Shown piece by piece: positions 53,549 to 60,143 of a stretch of DNA of 60,143 bases. Position 1 is the stretch's first letter, and the number at the start of each line of letters is the position of its first letter. Where the stretch lies: positions 1-60,143 of the forward strand of contig WOZP01000023.1 of NCBI GenBank assembly GCA_011620215.1, read 5' to 3'. The translations under genes and the position numbers were made by a program. The notes under the pieces were generated by a model that was not told where the DNA came from, did no database searches, and saw only the letters and a program-made list of their open reading frames with translations. Origin of the DNA: Rugosibacter sp. (lineage in GTDB: Bacteria > Pseudomonadota > Gammaproteobacteria > Burkholderiales > Rhodocyclaceae).

Positions 53549-54241
53549 ATGAGCACTATTTTGCTTCATGAGCTATCACTCCTCGACTGCATTGCGCTGG
53601 GATGGTTTTTTATCTGCTGGGCTGGCTATAGTTTTTTCTCTGAAAAAAGCACGCTAGCGCATCAAGGACTGGTTGGGGTTTCCCATGAATATCGCCTTGG
53701 TTGGGCAAAACAGATGTTAACGCGAGAAATCCGCATTGTTGATTCGGCATTGGTGGGTAACCTGATGACCAGCGTGTCGTTTTATGCCAATACCACGATC
53801 TACATCATTGCCGGCCTGATGGCAGTCATGGGTACCCTGGACAAGGCAATGTCAGCGACAGATATTTCGCCATTTACCCACACCGCAGGCCGCGCGCTGT
53901 GGGAACTTAAATTACTGCTCTTGCTGGGTATTTTCATTTTTGCTTACTTCAAATTTACCTGGTCGCTCAGGCAGCTGAACTTACTTTCCATTCTGATTGG
54001 CGCTGCGCCGCCCATTTCAGCGCCTGCGCCCGAAATTGAAAAATTCAGTCGTCGTATGGGAGTAATTAATACATTGTCAGGTGACGAATTCAATCGTGCC
54101 ATCAGAGCCTACTATTTTGGTCTGGCTACCCTGTGCTGGTTTATTCAACCTTGGCTTTTTATTCTGATGACCACGGCAATCACTCTTGTGCTCTACCGCC
54201 GTGATTTTTTATCCAACACACTGATGGCATTGCGCGACTAA
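53549..54241 (+). CDS. DUF599 family membrane protein
   Basis: DCIALGWFFICWAGYSFF...FYANTTIYIIAGLMAVMG. Confidence 0.8.
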   Translation: MSTILLHELSLLDCIALGWFFICWAGYSFFSEKSTLAHQGLVGVSHEYRLGWAKQMLTREIRIVDSALVGNLMTSVSFYANTTIYIIAGLMAVMGTLDKAMSATDISPFTHTAGRALWELKLLLLLGIFIFAYFKFTWSLRQLNLLSILIGAAPPISAPAPEIEKFSRRMGVINTLSGDEFNRAIRAYYFGLATLCWFIQPWLFILMTTAITLVLYRRDFLSNTLMALRD

Positions 54242-55158
54242 TGCGTCATTCCATGCATAGAAGCGTATTCGCACAATGTCTCATGGCTCACAAGAAAAAT
54301 CTTTTCAGAACTGGATGCCGTATCCAGCCAGATAGCAGATAAATCGGGAAAAGCTGTTTCTACCTGCTCGCGATTGTGTCCCACCTCGATCGCAATAAAA
54401 CCATCGGGGTTCAAATGATCTGCGGCTTCACTCAAAATCCGCCGCACCACATCCAGGCCATCATGACCAGCAGCCAGTGCCAACGCAGGTTCATGGCGAT
54501 ATTCTGCTGGCAAGGCCGCCATGGCAGCAGCAGTCACATAGGGTGGGTTGCTTAAAATAAAGTCATACCGTTTCCCGGGAATTGCTGCAAACAAGTCAGA
54601 TTCAATGGCTTGCACATTGTCTGGCAAACCATAATCGGCGATATTGCGTCGAGCCACGGCAAGCGCTTCAGGGGATAGATCAATGGCATCAATTTGCGCA
54701 TGAGGAAACGTATGCGCCATCAGAATGGCCAAACAACCGGATCCCGTACACAAGTCAAGCGCGCTGGTTATTTTTTCCGGATTATCTACCCAAGGTGCCA
54801 GGCCATCCTCGAGCAGTTCGGCAAAATAAGAACGCGGCACAATAACGCGCTCATCCACATAAAAACGAAAAGTCCCCAGCCAGGCTTCTTGCACGATATA
54901 CGCCGTAGGCAAGCGGCGCGCGATACGTTGTTGCAGCGCATTCCAAACCGCCAGTCGCTCTGCTCGGGTCAGCCGTGCGTCCAGAAAAGGTTCCAGACGA
55001 TCCTGCGGTAATTTAAGGGTAGCGAGCAACAACCAGATGGCTTCGTCCCATGCATTATCGGTGCCATGACCAAAAAAAAGATCCGCTTCGCTAAATCGGC
55101 TCATGGTCCAGCGCAACCAATCGCGCAGCGTAATCAGTTCATCTACGGGTGTCATCAT
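54238..55158 (-). CDS. prmB: 50S ribosomal protein L3 N(5)-glutamine methyltransferase
   Basis: [37 protein letters not shown]. Confidence 0.93.
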   Translation of the reverse strand: MMTPVDELITLRDWLRWTMSRFSEADLFFGHGTDNAWDEAIWLLLATLKLPQDRLEPFLDARLTRAERLAVWNALQQRIARRLPTAYIVQEAWLGTFRFYVDERVIVPRSYFAELLEDGLAPWVDNPEKITSALDLCTGSGCLAILMAHTFPHAQIDAIDLSPEALAVARRNIADYGLPDNVQAIESDLFAAIPGKRYDFILSNPPYVTAAAMAALPAEYRHEPALALAAGHDGLDVVRRILSEAADHLNPDGFIAIEVGHNREQVETAFPDLSAIWLDTASSSEKIFLVSHETLCEYASMHGMTH

Positions 55159-56288
55159 GACAATAACCGATCAAAAGTACCTTCATAAATCTGGGCTAAG
55201 TGCTCAAGTTCTGCAACGGCAATGTGCTCATCAATTTTGTGAATGCTTTCATTGGTCGGCCCGAATTCGACAAGTTGACTGCATATATCCGCAATGAATC
55301 GGCCATCAGATGTACCCCCGGTTGTCGCCAGCGCAGGCGTAATCCCGGTCACCTGTGTAATGGATTCAGATATCGCGGCACACAGCGGACCGCGCAAGGT
55401 GAGAAATGGCTTGGCACCCAGTGTCCAGTGGATGTCATACGCTAAACCATGCCGGTCAAGCAGACCATGCACGCGGGCTTGCAAATCTTCTGCCGTGCTG
55501 GCGGTAGAAAAGCGAAAGTTGAACCATAGCTCGAAAGTGCCAGGGCTCACGTTATTTGCCCCGGTACCGGCATGCGCATTGGAAACCTGCAAGCTGGTCG
55601 GCGGAAAATCTTCGTTGCCCTCATCCCATGTCATTGCAACAAGTTCTGCCAACGCAGGTGCTGCCAGGTGCACGGGATTTTTCACGAGATGCGGATAAGC
55701 TACATGCCCCTGCACCCCTTTCACCGTCAGTTTGGCCGAGAGCGATCCACGCCGACCATTTTTGACAATGTCACCCAGTTGATCAACGCAGGTGGGTTCG
55801 CCAACAATGCAGTAGTCAATTGTCTCACCGCGCGCCTTGAGCGTCTCGACAACCCGCACAGTGCCATTGATCGCATCGCCCTCTTCATCCGAAGTTAGCA
55901 GCAAGGCCAAAGAGTCGGCGCTGGTGATACGGCGCGCCAGTAATCGCTCAATCGCAACAACGCATGCAGCAATCGAGCTCTTCATGTCTGCTGCGCCACG
56001 CCCATAAAGATAGCCATCGCGAATTTCGGGCGTAAACGGGGGAGACGTCCATTTTTCAAGCGGGCCCGTTGGTACCACATCGGTGTGCCCGGCAAAACAA
56101 ATAATTTTTCCGTGCGGATGACTGCCACGTCGTTTTGCCCATAAATTGGACACGCCACCGTGATCCATTCGCTCAATAGAAAAACCGAGCGGCATTAACC
56201 ACGCGGCAATCAGATCAAGACAGCCAGCATCTTCAGGGGTAATCGAGGCACAGGCAATCAGCGCCTGAACTTTTTCAAGAACCGGCAT
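55155..56288 (-). CDS. dapE: Succinyl-diaminopimelate desuccinylase
   Basis: [46 protein letters not shown]. Confidence 0.96.
   Translation of the reverse strand: MPVLEKVQALIACASITPEDAGCLDLIAAWLMPLGFSIERMDHGGVSNLWAKRRGSHPHGKIICFAGHTDVVPTGPLEKWTSPPFTPEIRDGYLYGRGAADMKSSIAACVVAIERLLARRITSADSLALLLTSDEEGDAINGTVRVVETLKARGETIDYCIVGEPTCVDQLGDIVKNGRRGSLSAKLTVKGVQGHVAYPHLVKNPVHLAAPALAELVAMTWDEGNEDFPPTSLQVSNAHAGTGANNVSPGTFELWFNFRFSTASTAEDLQARVHGLLDRHGLAYDIHWTLGAKPFLTLRGPLCAAISESITQVTGITPALATTGGTSDGRFIADICSQLVEFGPTNESIHKIDEHIAVAELEHLAQIYEGTFDRLLS
55909..55934 (+). repeat. 26-bp dispersed repeat copy 11, inside dapE
   Basis: aaagagtcggcgctggtgatacggcg; 25 of 26 match consensus. Confidence 0.92.
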
Positions 56289-57460
56289 TAGATCTCCGCA
56301 TCCAGTTTGAGCGTGAACTCGCTAAATGATGTATTGAGAGCCAGCGATCGTTTCGCTTCCTCAGCAATCTGACTAGCGACAGGTGCGTCGATAACTACCG
56401 TCGCATTGTTGATCAACCACTGCAAATTATTAGCTGAATCTGCATTGGCAAGCGCTTCATCCAGCGTGATGGTATTGCTTTTGTAAAGTGCGAACAGGCA
56501 CTGCTCAAAGGTCTGGCTTCCTTGCACCATACTTTTTTCCATGGCGTCTTTGATCTCGTTCAAGTCACCTTTTTCGATCAGCTCGGCAACGTAGCGAGAA
56601 TTAAGCAACACTTCCACCGCCGGCGTGCGGCTCCCATCCGGCTTTTTAACCAAACGTTGAGAAACAACAGACTTTAACGATACGGCAAGATCAGCAAGTA
56701 ATGCAGGTCGATTTTCCTGCGGATAGAAGCTGATGATCCGACTCATCGCGTGATAACTGTTATTAGCATGCAGTGTGGCAATACACAAATGACCAGACTG
56801 TGCATAAGCGACTGCTTGACTCATGGTTTCCTTATCACGAATCTCTCCGATAAAAATAACATCCGGCGCTTGACGCAACGCATTTTTCAACGCGGTTTGA
56901 AAAGACAAGGTATCTGAACCGACTTCGCGCTGATTAACGATCGATTTCTTGTTGCGAAACAGAAACTCAACCGGATCTTCCAAGGTAAGAATATGGCCGC
57001 TTCGATTTTCGTTCCGATAATCCAGCATCGAAGTGAGCGTTGTCGATTTACCCGATCCAGTCGCGCCGACAATGAGTACCAGACCACGCTTTTCCATAAT
57101 AATGTCTTTTAAAACATCCGGCAGCCCTAACGTATTGATGTTCGGCACATCAATCGGAATGTAGCGCACCACCATGGCCGGTGTACCCCGTTGATAAAAG
57201 CAGGAAATACGGAACACCCCCACGTCGAGCAATGGATGGCGAACATTTAGCTCCCGTTCCTTGTCAAGCGTCTCGATTTGTTCTGTCGTCAAGACTTCCA
57301 TTAATAAAGTACGGATAGTGGCCGGATCAATCACCGTTGCATTAACTGACATGGCATTGCCATTGATCTTGATAGTGATCGGTGCCCCGCAAGAGACAAA
57401 CAGGTCAGATGCTTTTTTGGCAGCCATCAACCTAAACAGCTTGTGCATCGTGCTCATCAC
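56288..57460 (-). CDS. pilU: PilT/PilU family type IV pilus twitching ATPase
   Basis: [51 protein letters not shown]. Confidence 0.88.
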   Translation of the reverse strand: MMSTMHKLFRLMAAKKASDLFVSCGAPITIKINGNAMSVNATVIDPATIRTLLMEVLTTEQIETLDKERELNVRHPLLDVGVFRISCFYQRGTPAMVVRYIPIDVPNINTLGLPDVLKDIIMEKRGLVLIVGATGSGKSTTLTSMLDYRNENRSGHILTLEDPVEFLFRNKKSIVNQREVGSDTLSFQTALKNALRQAPDVIFIGEIRDKETMSQAVAYAQSGHLCIATLHANNSYHAMSRIISFYPQENRPALLADLAVSLKSVVSQRLVKKPDGSRTPAVEVLLNSRYVAELIEKGDLNEIKDAMEKSMVQGSQTFEQCLFALYKSNTITLDEALANADSANNLQWLINNATVVIDAPVASQIAEEAKRSLALNTSFSEFTLKLDAEI

Positions 57461-57481
57461 TCCCCCTTTATCGTACTGATG

Positions 57482-58313
57482 CTAGTCACGTAAAAGTTCG
57501 TTAATGCTAGTCTTGGCACGCGTTTGTGCATCAACTCTTTTAACAATCACCGCGCAATACAGACTGTACTTCCCATCAGCAGACGGCAAATTGCCACTCA
57601 CCACGACGGATCCTTCAGGCACACGCCCATAAGTTACTTCGCCCGTGGCACGGTCATAAATTTTCGTGCTCTGGCTGATATACACGCCCATGGAGATAAC
57701 GCAATTATCTTCAACGATCACACCTTCAACAACTTCAGAGCGCGCGCCGATAAAACAATTATCACCAATAATAGTCGGGTTAGCCTGCAAAGGCTCAAGC
57801 ACGCCACCAATCCCCACACCGCCGGAAAGATGAACATTTTTACCTATTTGTGCACATGAACCGACGGTTGCCCAAGTATCCACCATCGTGCCTTCATCAA
57901 CATAGGCCCCAATATTGACGTAGCTGGGCATAAGTACCACATTCTTGCCAATAAAGCTGCCGCGACGAGCAACCGCTGGTGGCACAACGCGAAATCCCCC
58001 CTTTTCAAATTGATGCGTATCGTAATAAGAAAATTTCGTCGGCACCTTGTCGAAATAGCGCATCGGGCCATTCTCCATGAGCACATTTTCTTCCAGCCGA
58101 AAAGAAAGCAGCACCGCTTTTTTTATCCACTGATGCGTTACCCAATCGTCATTGATCTTCTCGGCAACGCGCAATACGCCGCTATCCAACTCGCCCAACA
58201 CATGTGCAACCGCTTCGCCAACGTGTGCAGGTGCAGTGCCCGGTTTCAAATTGGCGCGATTTTCCCACGCCTGTTCGATGATCGGTTGTAAATCATTCAG
58301 CGGTTTGTTCATA
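57482..58313 (-). CDS. dapD: 2,3,4,5-tetrahydropyridine-2,6-dicarboxylate N-succinyltransferase
   Basis: Hexapeptide repeat core [45 protein letters not shown]. Confidence 0.96.
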
Positions 58314-58323
58314 TGTTTTTCTT

Positions 58324-59526
58324 TCACAAAGAGAGACAAAAATCGTTAATGCGATGCGCAGCCTCAATACAGTCTTCCAGGCTGGTCACGAGTGCCAAGC
58401 GAATAAAATTTTCACCCGGATTAATACCATCAGCAACTCTTCCAAGGTAACTGCCTGGCAGCACTGCAACATTTTTCTGCTGCAAAAGCTGGCGCGCAAA
58501 TTCAGTGTCCGCGATCGGAGTTTTCGCCCACAGATAAAACCCGGCATCGGGAATAGTGCAAGGCAAATGGCGCGCGATAAGTGGCGTAACCGCTGCAAAT
58601 TTTTCCGCATATCGACGCCGGTTATCTTGTACATGCGCTTCATCATTCCAGGCCGCGATACTCGCCGCTTGCACCGCCGGATTCATCGCGCCGCCATGGT
58701 AGGTGCGATAAAGTAAAAACTTCTTCAGAACTTCGGCATCACCAGCGACAAATCCCGAGCGCAACCCGGGAACATTTGATCGCTTGGATAAACTCGAGAA
58801 AACAACCAGATGGCGATAGTCGTCACGCCCGAGTTGTTTAGCTGCGGTCAATGCACCCAAGGGAGGCGCATTTTCATCACTATAGATTTCGGAATAACAC
58901 TCGTCCGATGCAATCACAAAATCATGACGATCCGCGAGAGCAAACAGCGCGCGCCACGACTCCAGCGTCATCACATTGCCAGTCGGATTGGCGGGCGAGC
59001 ACACATAAACCAGCTGCACATCACGCCAGACCGACTCCGCAAGCGCAGTCCAGTCCATAGCGAAGCCGTTTTCCGGCAAAGTGTTCAGATAAATCGGCTC
59101 GGCGCCCGCTAACAAAGCGGCACCTTCATAAATTTGATAAAACGGATTCGGACAAACGACTTTTGCCTGAGGACGCGTGCGGTCAATAACCGTCTGGGCA
59201 AATGCAAACAGTGCCTCGCGCGAGCCATTCACGGGTAGCACTTGAGTCTCCACATCCAAAAGAGGCACAGCATACCGACGCGCAATCCATTGTCCGATCG
59301 CCTCACGCACACCGCGCGTACCTTGCGTATTTGGATATTGCGCTAATCCTGCAAGATGTTCGGCCAGCGCCTGCTGAATGAGAATGGGTGTGGCGTGCTG
59401 CGGTTCGCCGATCGAAAGTCGAATTTCGCGAAAAGTCGGTGCTGGTGACACGCCAAGGCACAATTGACGCAGCCTTTCAAACGGGTAAGGCTGCAACCGA
59501 GCGAGATCCGGATTCACAGATAGCAA
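58324..59526 (-). CDS. dapC: Succinyldiaminopimelate transaminase
   Basis: [14 protein letters not shown]-lysine region [23 protein letters not shown]. Confidence 0.93.
   Translation of the reverse strand: MLSVNPDLARLQPYPFERLRQLCLGVSPAPTFREIRLSIGEPQHATPILIQQALAEHLAGLAQYPNTQGTRGVREAIGQWIARRYAVPLLDVETQVLPVNGSREALFAFAQTVIDRTRPQAKVVCPNPFYQIYEGAALLAGAEPIYLNTLPENGFAMDWTALAESVWRDVQLVYVCSPANPTGNVMTLESWRALFALADRHDFVIASDECYSEIYSDENAPPLGALTAAKQLGRDDYRHLVVFSSLSKRSNVPGLRSGFVAGDAEVLKKFLLYRTYHGGAMNPAVQAASIAAWNDEAHVQDNRRRYAEKFAAVTPLIARHLPCTIPDAGFYLWAKTPIADTEFARQLLQQKNVAVLPGSYLGRVADGINPGENFIRLALVTSLEDCIEAAHRINDFCLSL
59430..59455 (+). repeat. 26-bp dispersed repeat copy 12, inside dapC
   Basis: gaaaagtcggtgctggtgacacgcca. 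Confidence 0.75.
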
Positions 59527-59785
59527 AGAAAAATCAATAAGGGACGTTGATTATAAGACAGGGGCTCAACAGAAGGCTTTATCTTGATTAATTCGAATAC
59601 AAAGCTGGCACGAACCACCGGGATACTCTATGGATTTCCTCTTCAGCCACTAACCTCAATCATCAACTAAACATCTGAAATGTCGCCACTTTTTCCCGTT
59701 TCTTCATCGCTTTTTTATCAGCGGGCAACTTACACTTGCATCAGCTTTTTTACTGCAATCGGGCAGTGGTGGGGTTTTGGTTTCC

Positions 59786-60094
59786 ATGCAAAAATTGATC
59801 GCTTTTTCTTTTATTCTTTTAGTGCTTGTCGCAGAAGCTTCTGCGCACGGGGCCATATCTGCCATCAATAGCAGTCAAGTGCAAATATTTTTTGCGCTCA
59901 TTGGCGTGCTGACCTGCCTTCTTGGCAGCCTTTGGTTGTTAACTAAACTTACCCTGCAACGCAAAGCATCCAAGGCCGGATTGCACATTGTGACAGCAAC
60001 CCCTATCGGCTATCAAAAACGAGTTGTTATTGTTGAAATGAGCAACCACGCTCATCGAAAAAAAAGGAAATCCAATTCGAGTATCAGACTCTAG
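59786..60094 (+). CDS. Small secreted/membrane protein, weakly FliO-like
   Basis: Signal-like MQKLIAFSFILLVLVAEASAHG, one TM segment, then GLHIVTATPIGYQKRVVIVEM resembling FliO; C-terminus ends abruptly. Confidence 0.4.
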   Translation: MQKLIAFSFILLVLVAEASAHGAISAINSSQVQIFFALIGVLTCLLGSLWLLTKLTLQRKASKAGLHIVTATPIGYQKRVVIVEMSNHAHRKKRKSNSSIRL

Positions 60095-60109
60095 GGAAAC
60101 GCTGATTAA

Positions 60110-60136
60110 GTCCTTCGACAGGCTCAGGACGAACGG
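60110..60136. repeat. Candidate dispersed intergenic repeat at window edge
   Basis: gtccttcgacaggctcaggacgaacgg; imperfect inverted ends (ttcg...cgaa); resembles REP-like repeats recalled from other proteobacteria. Confidence 0.5.
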
Positions 60137-60143
60137 TAAGCTA

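Noticed and set aside
1-60143. CRISPR array, prophage or defence island
   Set aside because: No regularly spaced direct repeats, phage structural genes or cas-like proteins seen; the 26-bp repeats are kilobases apart and in both orientations.

Overview
A roughly 60 kb chromosomal window, most likely from a betaproteobacterium (inferred from gene content and order only), densely coding. Left to right: the 3' end of an AlkB-like di-iron hydroxylase/desaturase gene; a catechol 2,3-dioxygenase; a complete cbb3 oxidase region (hemN, fnr, ccoH, ccoG, ccoP, ccoQ, ccoO, ccoN, ccoS, ccoI/fixI, tauE/safE-like); tRNA-His beside an integrase remnant; a SWIM/SNF2 helicase; a class II ribonucleotide reductase; an ImmA/IrrE-type metallopeptidase; MaoC; a fused indolepyruvate:ferredoxin oxidoreductase; mnmH/selD; decayed IS630 and Fic fragments; a MacAB-type exporter; an NRAMP-like transporter; parC; an FAH/Rieske catabolic pair with a neighbouring SnoaL-like pseudogene; tRNA-Val; then mostly housekeeping genes (aat, bpt, fabI, nadK, recN, fur, bamE, dapB, typA, mtnP, def, prmB, dapE, pilU, dapD, dapC). 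The most unusual signal is a dispersed ~26-bp repeat, consensus AAAAAGTCGGCGCTGGTGATACGGCG. I found about 12 copies by eye (10 strong, 2 weaker), split evenly between orientations. Nine lie inside unrelated protein-coding genes, in four different reading frames, and three lie at gene edges or in intergenic DNA. None of the annotated genes explains it, and its function is unknown. No CRISPR array, intact prophage or obvious defence island was seen.
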